Positions 44,807-53,900 of a stretch of 64,000 nucleotides of DNA are shown piece after piece. Source of the stretch: Termitidicoccus mucosus (lineage in GTDB: Bacteria; Verrucomicrobiota; Verrucomicrobiia; Opitutales; Opitutaceae); the NCBI RefSeq assembly GCF_038725785.1, contig NZ_CP109796.1, forward strand, positions 5,704,501-5,768,500. The letters run 5' to 3'. The notes beneath the pieces are model-generated. The model worked only from the letters and a program-made list of their open reading frames with translations. It was not told the origin of the DNA and ran no database searches. Position 1 is the first letter of the stretch; every line of letters starts with the position of its first letter. The position numbers and the translations under genes are program-made.

Positions 44807-47800
44807 AATCCCTTGTCACCCTCCGGTCATTCCTGCCGCTGGCGGCTTTGCTGCTGTCCGGCGTGTTCTCGTCCCCCGCGCTTCACGCCGCCGGCCTGGC
44901 CCCGGCCGGCCTGCGTTGCGATTGGGGGCGCGATCCGTCGGGCATCGATTCCGGGACGCTCAGGCTGGCCTGGTCGCTGGAGAGCACAACGCGCGGGGCG
45001 CGACAGACGGCCTGGCAGGTGCGTGTCTCGTCAACCCGCGAAAGACTCGCGGCGGGCGAGGCGGACGCCTGGGACAGCGGACGCGTGGACGGGGACGCGC
45101 AACTGCAAGTGCCCTATGGCGGACGCGCCTTGCGGACGGGCGAGCGGGTTTTCTGGCAGGTTCGCGTCTGGGATGAGACCGGCGCCGTTTCCCCGTGGAG
45201 CGAAACCGCCACCTGGACGATGGGCGTCGTCCAGCCGGGCGACTGGCAGGCGAAGTGGATCACCGATCCCGAACTGGTCCGCGTGACCCGCCGCTGGTTG
45301 GGGTTCAGCACGCCGCCGGTCACGGATGAAAACACGCCGCAGTGGGTGATGCTCGACCTCGGTCGCGACCACGCCATCGAGGAGGTCGGCCTGCATGCGC
45401 TGGTGCACACGGTCAACGAGCGGCTTGGCTTTCCGCGCTGGTTCAAGGTCGAACTGTCGCGCACCGGCGATTTCCGCGACGCCGCCGTGATCGCGGACCA
45501 CACGCGGGAGCCGGTCAATCTCTGGTTCACGCGGGTGATGATTCCGGCGAACGGCATCACCGCCCGCTACGTGCGCCTGAGCGCGCCGCGTTTGCGCATG
45601 ATCGCCGAGGACGAGGGCGCGCAGCCGCTCGGGCGGCTCGCGCTCAGCCAGATGGAAGTGCGCTCCGGCGGAAAAAATATCGCGCCCGGCGCGAAGGTGA
45701 CGGCCAGCGCGAGTCTTGAGGAAGGACCGTGGTCGGCTGAAGCGCTCGTGGACGGGATCGGCCTGCCCGGCTCGAATCCGCGCGCCACCACCACGCTGCT
45801 GCTCCGGCGGGAGTTCCCGGTCGAAGGGGAGTTGCGCCGCGCCGTGCTTTTCGTCTGCGGGCTGGGTTATTACACGCTGTCGGTCAACGGCGCCGAGGTC
45901 GGCGCGGAGGATTTGCTCAAGCCCGGCTGGACCGACTACACGAAGACCTGCATCTACGACACGCGCGACATCACCGCGCAGTTGCGGGCGGGCGGGGCCA
46001 ACGCCATCGGCCTCACGCTGGCCAACGGCATGTACAACGTGCAGTATTCGCACGGCCGATACACCAAGTTCGTCGGCCCCCCGCGCGCGCAGAAGGCGCT
46101 GGTCCAGCTTCGACTGGAATACGGGGACGGGCGCGTGGAGACGGTCGTGTCCGACCCGCAATGGAAAGTCGCCGCCGGCCCGACGGTTTTCGAGCACGCC
46201 TACGGCGGCGAGGATTACGACGCCGGCCTCGAACCGCGGGGCTGGGACCGGCCCGGCTTTGACGACTCGAAATGGACGGCGGCGGTGGAGACCGCCGGGC
46301 CGGGCGGCAGGCTCGTCGGTTTTTCCCATGCCTCGCCGCCGATGCGCGCCCATGAGACATTGAAACCGGTCGCCGTGCGCGGGCTGCGTCCCGGCGTCAC
46401 CGTGTATGATTTCGGCCAGAACACCGCGCTCATGCCGGTGCTCCGCGTGCGCGGCCCCAAGGGCGCGTCGGTGAAGCTCCGTCCATCCGAGCTGGTCAAC
46501 CCTGACGGCTCCATCAACTGGCGGTCCACCCACAACAGCAAGGCCGAGGCCGGTTGGAACTACCGGCTCGCGGGCCATCCGGATGGCGAGGACTGGGCGC
46601 CGAAGTTTTTCTATCATGGCGCGCGTTATCTCCAGGTCGAGGTCGCGGCCCCGGAGGGCGGCTCGGAGCTGCCGGTCGTGGGTCGGCTCGATGCGCGGGT
46701 CGTGCATTCCGACTCGCCCGCCGTCGGGCATTTCGCGTGTTCCAACGAACTGTTCAACCGCATCCGCATGCTGGTGCGCTGGGCGCAGCGCAGCAACATG
46801 GCGCACGTCCTCACCGACTGTCCGCATCGCGAGCGCCTTGGCTGGCTGGAACAGGACCACCTCAACGGCCCGTCCCTGCGTTCCGAATTCGACCTCACCC
46901 GGCTCTTTTCAAAAATTTTCGGCGACATGGAGGACGCGCAGTTGGAGAACGGCCTGGTGCCGTCCATCGCGCCGGAGTATATTCGCTTCGACGGCTGGTT
47001 CCGCGACTCGCCCGAGTGGGGAAGCACGCTCATCCTCGCGGCCTGGCAGCAATTTGTCTGGACCGGCGACGACACCCCGCTCCACCGCCACTACCCGGCG
47101 ATGCAGCGTTATTTCGATTATCTCACCCGCCGCGCCGACGGCCACATCCTCTCGCACGGCCTCGGCGACTGGTGCGATCTCGGGCCGACCGGGTCCGGCC
47201 ATTCGAGCCTCACGCCGGTGCCGCTCGTCGCCACCGCGACCTATTACGAAGGCGCGCTGGCCATGGAACGCATCGCGCAACACCTGCGCCGCTCCCGCGA
47301 CGCCCGCCGCTACGCGGAACTCGCCGACGAGATAGCGGAGGCGTTCAACGCGCGCTTTCTCGACAAGGCCACGGCGGTTTACGCCACCGGGTCGCAAACC
47401 TCGCAGGTCCTTCCCCTCACGCTGGGCATCGTGCCGTTCGGGCAATACGACGCCGTGCTCGCCCGCCTGGTCCAGGCCGTTCGCGCGGCGGGCAACGGCA
47501 TCACGACCGGCGAGATCGGCCATCCTTATTTGTTGCGCGGCTTGAGCCAGGCGGGGCGCGCCGACCTCGTTTTCGCCATCCACAACCAGACGGACCGGCC
47601 GGGTTATGGCTACCAGTTGGAACGCGGGGCCACGACTCTCGTCGAGGCGTGGGATGCGAGCCCGAATGTCTCGCAAAACCATTTCATGCTCGGGCACATC
47701 ACGGAATGGTTTTACCAGTATCTGGCCGGCATCATGCCCGACGCGTCCGGCCCGGGATTTGCGCGCGTGATTGTCCGCCCCGAGCCGGCGGGCGATGTGG

Positions 47801-48069
47801 CGTGGGCCGAGGCGTCCATCGACACCGTGCGCGGCCGCGTCGCCGTCCGCTGGGATCGCGGCGAGGGGAAATTCGCGCTGCGGGTCACGGTGCCGCCCAA
47901 TGCCCGGGCCGGCGTGCAGCTTCCCGTGCCCGTGACCGCGGTCATCACGGAAAGCGGCCGCGCCACCGACAAGCGCGACGACCTCACGCCGCTCGGCGCG
48001 GTGGACGGACGCCCCGCCTTCGAGATCGGCGCGGGCGAGTATGCATTCGAGGCAAGCTGGCAAAAATAG
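44803..48069 (+). CDS. GH78 alpha-L-rhamnosidase with an inserted discoidin-like domain, exported
   Basis: 1088 residues from the ATG at 44803. A signal peptide (1-28) precedes the N-terminal Ig-like domain ([15 protein letters not shown], 45-59). Residues about 165-320 form an insert typical of an F5/8-type C (discoidin) sugar-binding domain ([26 protein letters not shown]), which the cytoplasmic GH78 at 17492-20224 lacks. The Bac_rhamnosid_N and barrel domains follow; the catalytic-region signature is [10 protein letters not shown] from residue 672, one residue shorter than the usual DCPQRDERLGW. The barrel ends with [18 protein letters not shown]. The secreted form with a binding domain suggests attack on the polymer, complementing the intracellular GH78 enzyme. 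Confidence 0.9.
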   Translation: MKSLVTLRSFLPLAALLLSGVFSSPALHAAGLAPAGLRCDWGRDPSGIDSGTLRLAWSLESTTRGARQTAWQVRVSSTRERLAAGEADAWDSGRVDGDAQLQVPYGGRALRTGERVFWQVRVWDETGAVSPWSETATWTMGVVQPGDWQAKWITDPELVRVTRRWLGFSTPPVTDENTPQWVMLDLGRDHAIEEVGLHALVHTVNERLGFPRWFKVELSRTGDFRDAAVIADHTREPVNLWFTRVMIPANGITARYVRLSAPRLRMIAEDEGAQPLGRLALSQMEVRSGGKNIAPGAKVTASASLEEGPWSAEALVDGIGLPGSNPRATTTLLLRREFPVEGELRRAVLFVCGLGYYTLSVNGAEVGAEDLLKPGWTDYTKTCIYDTRDITAQLRAGGANAIGLTLANGMYNVQYSHGRYTKFVGPPRAQKALVQLRLEYGDGRVETVVSDPQWKVAAGPTVFEHAYGGEDYDAGLEPRGWDRPGFDDSKWTAAVETAGPGGRLVGFSHASPPMRAHETLKPVAVRGLRPGVTVYDFGQNTALMPVLRVRGPKGASVKLRPSELVNPDGSINWRSTHNSKAEAGWNYRLAGHPDGEDWAPKFFYHGARYLQVEVAAPEGGSELPVVGRLDARVVHSDSPAVGHFACSNELFNRIRMLVRWAQRSNMAHVLTDCPHRERLGWLEQDHLNGPSLRSEFDLTRLFSKIFGDMEDAQLENGLVPSIAPEYIRFDGWFRDSPEWGSTLILAAWQQFVWTGDDTPLHRHYPAMQRYFDYLTRRADGHILSHGLGDWCDLGPTGSGHSSLTPVPLVATATYYEGALAMERIAQHLRRSRDARRYAELADEIAEAFNARFLDKATAVYATGSQTSQVLPLTLGIVPFGQYDAVLARLVQAVRAAGNGITTGEIGHPYLLRGLSQAGRADLVFAIHNQTDRPGYGYQLERGATTLVEAWDASPNVSQNHFMLGHITEWFYQYLAGIMPDASGPGFARVIVRPEPAGDVAWAEASIDTVRGRVAVRWDRGEGKFALRVTVPPNARAGVQLPVPVTAVITESGRATDKRDDLTPLGAVDGRPAFEIGAGEYAFEASWQK

Positions 48070-48209
48070 CCGGCTTTTGGGGCAAAAGAAAATCAGCCGG
48101 CAACCGGCGCCGCCAACGACTGCCGCCGGCAAACGCTCCGCATGTAACCCATTGGGCTGCGAACCGGGTGGTTCTCCTCCCGCGAGACAATCGCGAGGAA
48201 TGCCGTCGC

Positions 48210-49304
48210 TCATTCCTCGATTTCGCCGGGCTGCGGGGTGTCGGTGGGGAGCGGGGCGGTGAGGTTCAGGCGGATGGTTTCGAGGTTTTCGCGCACGAGG
48301 TCGCCCATGGTCCGGCAACGCAGGTATTCGCCGCGCTGGAAGTGCGCGGCGAGCCCCTCGCGCAACTCGATGACATGGCTTTCCGGCGCGAGCTCGTCCT
48401 CCGACATGGCGCGCAGGAGCGCGTCGAGCTTGTCCTCCACGACGGCCTTGCGCTGGAGCATCAGCACCTGTTCCTCGCGCTGGTATTGGCGCGCGGATTC
48501 GATGTTGAGGTGCTTCATGCAGAAGAGCGCGAGCGGCTGGTTTTCCTTGAAGAACTGCGGGCGGTAGAGGTTCATGCGCCCCTCGTAGGTCTGCTGGTCG
48601 AAGTCCATAGCGCGGATGCGGATTTGCGCGCCCTCGAAATCGGGCGTGACGACGACGACAAAGTTGTAGCTGCGCATGTCGCCGAGCAGGCGGATGAAGC
48701 AGCGTTCGTTGAACTTCACCAGCTCCTTGGCGAGGCGGATGGGTTTGATTTCCTTGTTCGTGAGCCAGCGGTCCACAAACACATCGCCCGGGATGCCCGC
48801 CACGTGCTCCTCGACGAGCGAGTTGCCGTAGGTGAGGTAGTGCATGCGGTTGGGCGACAGGAGGTGCTCGAGCTCGAGGCCGTAAACGCGCGAGGCGTCG
48901 CCTTTCTTGATATAAAAATGGTCGGGGTTTTCGTTGTAGGCGTTGACGATGCGGACGCGGAAGGGCGCGGAGTTGCCGAACGCGCAGAAGTCGATGCGGT
49001 CCACGTAAAGGTGCTGCATCACGGAAAGGTCGCCGTCCACGCGCAGCAGCGCATACATGCGCTTCAGCCCCTCGTGGATCTCCGCCATCTCGATGTGGTC
49101 GTAAACCACGGTTTCCCAGAGGGTGGGGCGGCCTTCGTGGTCGTTGAGCGGCGCGGACTCGATGAAGTGGCGCAGGCGTTCGTAGGTGACGGGCAGCTCG
49201 CGCTCGCGCCGGAAGCGGCGCAGGTAGCGGCGCAAGCTGCCGCTGATGGGGAAGCTCGGTTTCTTGTGCTGGGTGCGCCGCGCCGCGTGCGGAAAAGCTT
49301 GCAT
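48210..49304 (-). CDS. Conserved-looking protein of unknown function
   Basis: 364 residues, soluble, no signal peptide or membrane segment. The start is basic (HKKPSFPISGSLRRYLRRFRRE). The body is rich in charged residues with patterned motifs (DHIEMAEIHEGLKRMY, FYIKKGDASRVYGLELEHLL, NERCFIRLLGDMRSYNFVVVV, RIRAMDFDQQTYEGR). The fragment GDMRSYNFVVVV...AMDFDQQTYEG is reminiscent of a kinase-like Asn/Asp metal site, but I do not recognise a family and assign no function. It lies between the glycan region and a DUF167 gene 34 bases upstream and may be co-transcribed with it. The stop-to-stop gap to GH78 (48070-48209) holds nothing notable. Confidence 0.7.
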   Translation of the reverse strand: MQAFPHAARRTQHKKPSFPISGSLRRYLRRFRRERELPVTYERLRHFIESAPLNDHEGRPTLWETVVYDHIEMAEIHEGLKRMYALLRVDGDLSVMQHLYVDRIDFCAFGNSAPFRVRIVNAYNENPDHFYIKKGDASRVYGLELEHLLSPNRMHYLTYGNSLVEEHVAGIPGDVFVDRWLTNKEIKPIRLAKELVKFNERCFIRLLGDMRSYNFVVVVTPDFEGAQIRIRAMDFDQQTYEGRMNLYRPQFFKENQPLALFCMKHLNIESARQYQREEQVLMLQRKAVVEDKLDALLRAMSEDELAPESHVIELREGLAAHFQRGEYLRCRTMGDLVRENLETIRLNLTAPLPTDTPQPGEIEE

Positions 49305-49338
49305 GGTGAGGGAAAGACTAGGCCGCGCGGGCGGGGTT

Positions 49339-49644
49339 TCAAGCCGGCTTCGCCGGCCGGGCGAGCCGGGACTTCACCGCGTCGAGCGTGAGGCCGGTGA
49401 TCTGGAGGAGCTTCTGGCGGGATTTTTCCCCGGTGGCGACGACGACGGCGCGGCGCGGCAGGCCGAGGGTCGCCGCGATGAACTCGCAAAGCTCGTCGTT
49501 GGCGCGGCCTTCGAGCGCGGGGGCGTGGACCTTGACCTTGAGCGCGTCGCCGAGCCAGCCGGCGACCTCGTTGCGCGGGGCGTTGGGGATGGCCTTGATG
49601 GCAAGCTTGCAGGAGTCGGCTAGCGGAGTCGGAGCGGGCGGCAT
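49339..49644 (-). CDS. DUF167 (YggU-family) protein
   Basis: 101 residues from the ATG at 49644; an ATG at 49680 would add 12 residues of low complexity. The family signature is complete: IKAIPNAPRNEVAGWLGDALKVKVHAPALEGRANDELCEFIA, followed by LPRRAVVVATGEKSRQKLLQITGL. The family is widespread and compact, and its biological role is not established. The gene precedes the unknown 364-residue protein on the minus strand by 34 bases. The 210 bases upstream, shared with the divergent large gene at 49855, likely hold both promoters. Confidence 0.88.
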   Translation of the reverse strand: MPPAPTPLADSCKLAIKAIPNAPRNEVAGWLGDALKVKVHAPALEGRANDELCEFIAATLGLPRRAVVVATGEKSRQKLLQITGLTLDAVKSRLARPAKPA

Positions 49645-49854
49645 GGCGGGCGGAGTGGCAGGGGACGGAAATGGAAGCATTCAGCCAAACGGGCGAGCCT
49701 CCCGGGGACAAACCCGCAATTCCAAGAAGATGTGATTTTTATTTATCTGCGCACTTTTTTCCAACCCTTGCGTTGCCGTTTTGCACGGGAATCGCTCCAA
49801 TGCATAGTGGCAAAATTTCGTTTTTAATCCTGTAGAATCGCATTTCCCTCAATC

Positions 49855-52800
49855 ATGTCGTCACAAAGCACCGTCCCGTCGTCGCTCAAGAAACAACATC
49901 GCGCCATCAATCTCCGCCTTTCGCTGCTCGGATGCCCGACGGTGGACAACGAGTTCGACGCCGCCATCACCGCGCTCGCCGCGCCCATTTTTGCCCGTTA
50001 CCGCGAGACCACGCGCCAGCTCATCGACCCGCTTTGCCCCGCCGACCACCGCATCCAGACCTGGCTTGACCGCTATATCGGCGATGTCGGCAACGTCCCG
50101 CGCCTCCCGGCGCGCTCCTTCGTCCTCGACGAACCCGGCCTCGCGCGCACGCTTTCGCTGCCCGCCGACGGCGACGAGTTCACCTCCCCGCTGGTCAAAA
50201 GCTACCGCGTCCGCCAGGGCGTGCTGCACAATCCCGCCAACGACCGCCGCACCACCAAGGGCGTTTTCCACATTGCCGAGGGCGGCCTGCCCATCCCCGA
50301 CGACAAGCTCGCCGTGCCGAAGGTCACCTTCGCGAAGATGCTCGGCCTCGCCCTCCACCCGCCGCGCGAGCTCATGCGCCTGCCGTTCACCGCGAATCGC
50401 GGCGACAAGCAGGCCGAGTGCTTCGTCTCGCAATACATCCGCCCGCTCGTGTGCCCGGACGTGCCCGGCTTCATCAAGGAAAAGAGCATGGAAATCCGTT
50501 TCCTCGCGCCCGGCTCGCTCGTGAGCAACCTCGACTTCATCGAGGGCATCTTCGGCAACGCCGGCGACCCGTTCCTCCCCGAGAACGACGCCGCGCTCGA
50601 CGTCGATCACTGGATCGGCCACACCGGCTGCGTCATCCTCGCCCCGCACCTCACCACCGTGCCGAAACACATCGCAGGCCTGCCGCACTGGGATCTCGCC
50701 ACGCCGCGCCAGCGCCGCGACGGCATGTGCTGGAAGGACGAGGGCGAACTCTACAACGACGGCTCCGCCTTCAAGCTCACCGCCCGCGACCATCGCGGTG
50801 TCATGGTCACCATCATTGCCGACAACTACTACGGCTACTGCAAAAAGGAGGTGAAGACCCAGATCAGCTTCTCGGCCAACCTCTACGGCCTCGCCGAGGA
50901 GGAGCATGCCGGCGGCGCGCTCGTGTTCCCCAGCTACGACCTCGGCGACGAGTTTTCCGGTTTCACCGAGCCCAATCCGCAACCGCTGGCCGACGTGGCC
51001 GCGCGTTTCGGCGGCCGTTTCGCCCTTCAACCCGAAGGCCATGCGCTCGACACCCGGCATCCTGAAATCGTCCTCGTCCCCGAACTCACCACCTTCAACC
51101 TCCGCCACCAGACGGTCTCGTGGAAGGACGACGCGGGCGAGGCCCGCTCCATCAAGCTCCTCGCCGGGAAAACCTACGTGCGCCCCAGCGGCTACAGCGT
51201 GAAAATGGTGCGGGCCACCGGCGCGCGCGCCAACTGGCGCCTCGTCGGCACCGTCGCCGAGGGCCAGCTTTGCCATAAACCCAGCACGGTCTCCGGCGGC
51301 GGCAAATCCGAGATCTCGAAAGCCATCTCCAACGCCATCCTGCCCGGCCACGTCTTCATCGCCGATTTCGAGAAAGACTTCGCCCAGGTCGCCGACATCA
51401 TCGCCCGCGACTACAGCAACCGGTTCCGCGATCCCGCCCGCAACGGCAAGGACAAGCGCCCCATCCTCAGCCCCGAGCGCTCGCTCGGCTCCGTCATCAA
51501 ACTCCTCACGCCCTCGCGCCGCGACTATGCCGACGAGCACAACACCTGGATTCGCGCCATCCCCCAATACATCAAGCAGATCGTCTTCATCCTGAAACGC
51601 TACTACAAGCCCGAGTGGGGCGACAACTGGGCCGGCCATTTCTCCGTCGACACCATCAACGGACTCCCCGGCTACGAATTGAAGCTCGACGGCGTGAAAC
51701 TCGTGACCAACAACCTCCGCGTCGGCTTCGAGCAGGACGGCTCCTGGCGCGTGTTCAGCCTGCGCAACGATTTTTATCCCGTCTCGAAAGTCCAGATGGA
51801 GGACGACATCACCGCGTCCATCGTCGCGCCGGCCGCCGCCATCAAGGGCCTGCCCGCGCACGCCGCCGGGGCCGGCTCGGTCAAGTTCGTCGCCAACTGC
51901 GAGGCGCTCCTCTTCCAGCGCCCCGACGACGCCATCCACCGCGGCTACGACCACCAGGCCGAGGCCGATATCGCCGGCCCGGGCGTCTTTCTCTCGAACT
52001 ACGAGCCGCTCACGCAGGCCGACGCCCGCGCGCTCATGGAGGACGCCATCGGCTTCAACGCCTACACCGAACCCATGCGCGCCATCATCCGCGCCTCCGC
52101 CGACTCCGACACGCCGCAGTTCTTCGTGTCATCCGCGCATCCGCGCCTCGTTGACGGCAAACCCTCGAAAAACCCGCGCTACCTCCAGACGCGCCCCGAC
52201 ATCGCGCATCCGCTCGGCCCGGTGCTCGCCGACCTCACCGCGCGCCTGCACCGCCGGCTCCCCGCCGATGCGTCCGTGCCCTTCCCGGTGGACATCCTCG
52301 TGCCCGGCCGCCGCAACAACCCGCCGGAAAAAGGCATTCGCCCGCTCGCCGTCTTCAATCCCATCCACCACCTCGAGCTGCCCGAGCTTTTCATGGAGTT
52401 CGTCAGCTCCATGACCGGCAAATCCCCCTCGACCACGGGCGCCGGCTCCGAAGGCGCGCTCACCAAGGGCCCCTTCAATGCCCTGCGCCCCGTCATCGAC
52501 CTCAACGCCTCGCTCGTCTCATTGATCCTCACCGGACACGACGTCTATCTCTCGGCCGCCGGTTACGTCGGCCCGAAGAGCCGTGTGGACCACGACATCT
52601 CGATGCTCATCCCCGAAGTCTTCGCGCGCATGACGCCCGCCGAGCGTTCCGCCCAGGCGCTCATCGCCGAAGGCTGCCTGGAGAAATGCGCCGACTTCGA
52701 GCACAACGGCAAGCCCGTCCTCGCCAGCCGGCTCGGCTATCGCATCACCACGCGTTTCGTGCGCATTTATTTCGGACGCATCTTCAACCACCCGCATGCG

Positions 52801-53280
52801 GTGTTCACCGACGAGATGCTGCGCCCCGAGATGCAGGACCTGGATGTCTTTGTCGACGGCATGGACAACATCTGCGTCACGCACAAGCGCGTGGCCGAAA
52901 GTTATTTTGCCGACGGCGGCATTGAGCTCGCCGTTCCGCCGCTCAAGGCGCTCCTGCACATCATGGCGCATGGCAGCTACGAAGGCAAAACGCTCGACGA
53001 TCCCGCGGTCCGCGAGTTGTTCGCCCGCGAAAACATGCTCTCCAGCCAGTGGTATGCGGAGCGCGTGAACACGAAGCAACGCGCCGAGGCCAACCTCTGG
53101 CGCCGCCACGTGGCGTATCTCGAGGCCTACCTCGACCGCTCCAACAGCGCCGACATCATCACGCGCATGGACATCAAGGGCCGCCTGAAACACGCGCGCG
53201 CCAACCTGACCGCCATCGAGTCCTCCGATTACCTGAAGAGCATCCAGAACACCATCGGCGTCCAGCACGTGGGCATCTGA
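49855..53280 (+). CDS. Probable PPi-type phosphoenolpyruvate carboxykinase
   Basis: 1141 residues, soluble. Its size and several motifs agree with what I recall of pyrophosphate-dependent PEP carboxykinase: INLRLSLLG near the start, NLDFIEGIFGNAGDPFLPENDA, TGHTGC-like HTGCVILAPHLTT, and IADNYYGYCKKEVKTQIS. A glycine-rich loop SGGGKSEISKAI follows at 480-491, and SSMTGKSPSTTGAGSEG begins at 851. These enzymes are twice the length of GTP- or ATP-linked carboxykinases and interconvert oxaloacetate plus PPi with PEP plus phosphate and CO2. No nucleotide-type kinase motif is visible, in line with PPi use. The identification rests on recalled family features, so it is probable rather than certain. 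Confidence 0.6.
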   Translation: MSSQSTVPSSLKKQHRAINLRLSLLGCPTVDNEFDAAITALAAPIFARYRETTRQLIDPLCPADHRIQTWLDRYIGDVGNVPRLPARSFVLDEPGLARTLSLPADGDEFTSPLVKSYRVRQGVLHNPANDRRTTKGVFHIAEGGLPIPDDKLAVPKVTFAKMLGLALHPPRELMRLPFTANRGDKQAECFVSQYIRPLVCPDVPGFIKEKSMEIRFLAPGSLVSNLDFIEGIFGNAGDPFLPENDAALDVDHWIGHTGCVILAPHLTTVPKHIAGLPHWDLATPRQRRDGMCWKDEGELYNDGSAFKLTARDHRGVMVTIIADNYYGYCKKEVKTQISFSANLYGLAEEEHAGGALVFPSYDLGDEFSGFTEPNPQPLADVAARFGGRFALQPEGHALDTRHPEIVLVPELTTFNLRHQTVSWKDDAGEARSIKLLAGKTYVRPSGYSVKMVRATGARANWRLVGTVAEGQLCHKPSTVSGGGKSEISKAISNAILPGHVFIADFEKDFAQVADIIARDYSNRFRDPARNGKDKRPILSPERSLGSVIKLLTPSRRDYADEHNTWIRAIPQYIKQIVFILKRYYKPEWGDNWAGHFSVDTINGLPGYELKLDGVKLVTNNLRVGFEQDGSWRVFSLRNDFYPVSKVQMEDDITASIVAPAAAIKGLPAHAAGAGSVKFVANCEALLFQRPDDAIHRGYDHQAEADIAGPGVFLSNYEPLTQADARALMEDAIGFNAYTEPMRAIIRASADSDTPQFFVSSAHPRLVDGKPSKNPRYLQTRPDIAHPLGPVLADLTARLHRRLPADASVPFPVDILVPGRRNNPPEKGIRPLAVFNPIHHLELPELFMEFVSSMTGKSPSTTGAGSEGALTKGPFNALRPVIDLNASLVSLILTGHDVYLSAAGYVGPKSRVDHDISMLIPEVFARMTPAERSAQALIAEGCLEKCADFEHNGKPVLASRLGYRITTRFVRIYFGRIFNHPHAVFTDEMLRPEMQDLDVFVDGMDNICVTHKRVAESYFADGGIELAVPPLKALLHIMAHGSYEGKTLDDPAVRELFARENMLSSQWYAERVNTKQRAEANLWRRHVAYLEAYLDRSNSADIITRMDIKGRLKHARANLTAIESSDYLKSIQNTIGVQHVGI

Positions 53281-53307
53281 GAGCATTGCGAATGATAACT
53301 GGATTCT

Positions 53308-53386
53308 GGAGGGCCGAGCTCCCGCGAGGCCGTTGCCATCGGGCGCAACGTTTTCCGGCCATGGCCTCGCGGGAGCTCGGCCCTCC
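53308..53386. repeat. Dispersed inverted repeat, GAGGGCCGAGCTC family, copy 2
   Basis: Perfect 24-base arms (53308-53331 and 53363-53386; GGAGGGCCGAGCTCCCGCGA plus GGCC) lie just downstream of the probable carboxykinase gene. The arms match copy 3 (59721-59798) exactly and copy 1 (7854-7938) except for one base; the loops differ. Confidence 0.9.
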
Positions 53387-53433
53387 GGCGCCGCCACTTT
53401 GCGCTGCACGATGCCGCGCCTGCATTTTCCCGG

Positions 53434-53460
53434 GGATTGTAACCTAATGGGTTACAATCC
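53434..53460. repeat. Short palindrome around GGATTGTAAC/GTTACAATCC
   Basis: A 10-base stem with a 7-base loop (53434-53443 and 53451-53460), between the repeat above and the tRNA-Tyr. A related half-motif (TGTAACCCATTGGG) occurs near 48142 after the GH78 gene. It could be an operator-like or mobile motif; there is no T-run to make it a terminator. Confidence 0.55.
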
Positions 53461-53529
53461 GGCGATATCGCCGACTGCGGTGGATGGGGTTGCTGTTCGA
53501 GGCATGCGAACAAAAATCAGGAAAACCCT

Positions 53530-53562
53530 CCAAAAACAAAAGCCGGGCTTTCGCGCCCGGCT
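53530..53562 (-). terminator. Rho-independent terminator of tRNA-Tyr
   Basis: An 8-base stem AGCCGGGC/GCCCGGCT (53541-53548 and 53555-53562) with a 6-base loop. On the minus strand it is followed by a T-rich run (TTTGTTTTT, complement of 53531-53540). It lies directly after the 3' end of the tRNA gene. Confidence 0.85.
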
Positions 53563-53567
53563 AAAAA

Positions 53568-53654
<87 letters not shown>

Positions 53655-53900
53655 AAAACGTGGGAGGCGGAAGTTCAGGGTTTGCCGCCGGAAGTTCAAG
53701 GTTTTTTTCGGGCAAATGTTGAGGCCGCGAAATGATCGGCCCGGTCGGCGGGACAGGCTTCGCGGAGACTGCCGTCCTTGATGTCCCGATACGGGCATCC
53801 GCCCGCGGCGGTAAACTTTTTGCCAGAAACACGCGGCCGCATTAATACGCCTTGCACAACGTGATGCGCATGGCCAACATCGCAGCGGCTCGGCGTTCGC

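Noticed and set aside
49861-51954. Minus-strand open frame opposite the large gene at 49855.
   Set aside because: Repetitive Val/Gly/Ala/Glu shadow; the plus-strand product has ordered motifs over its full length.
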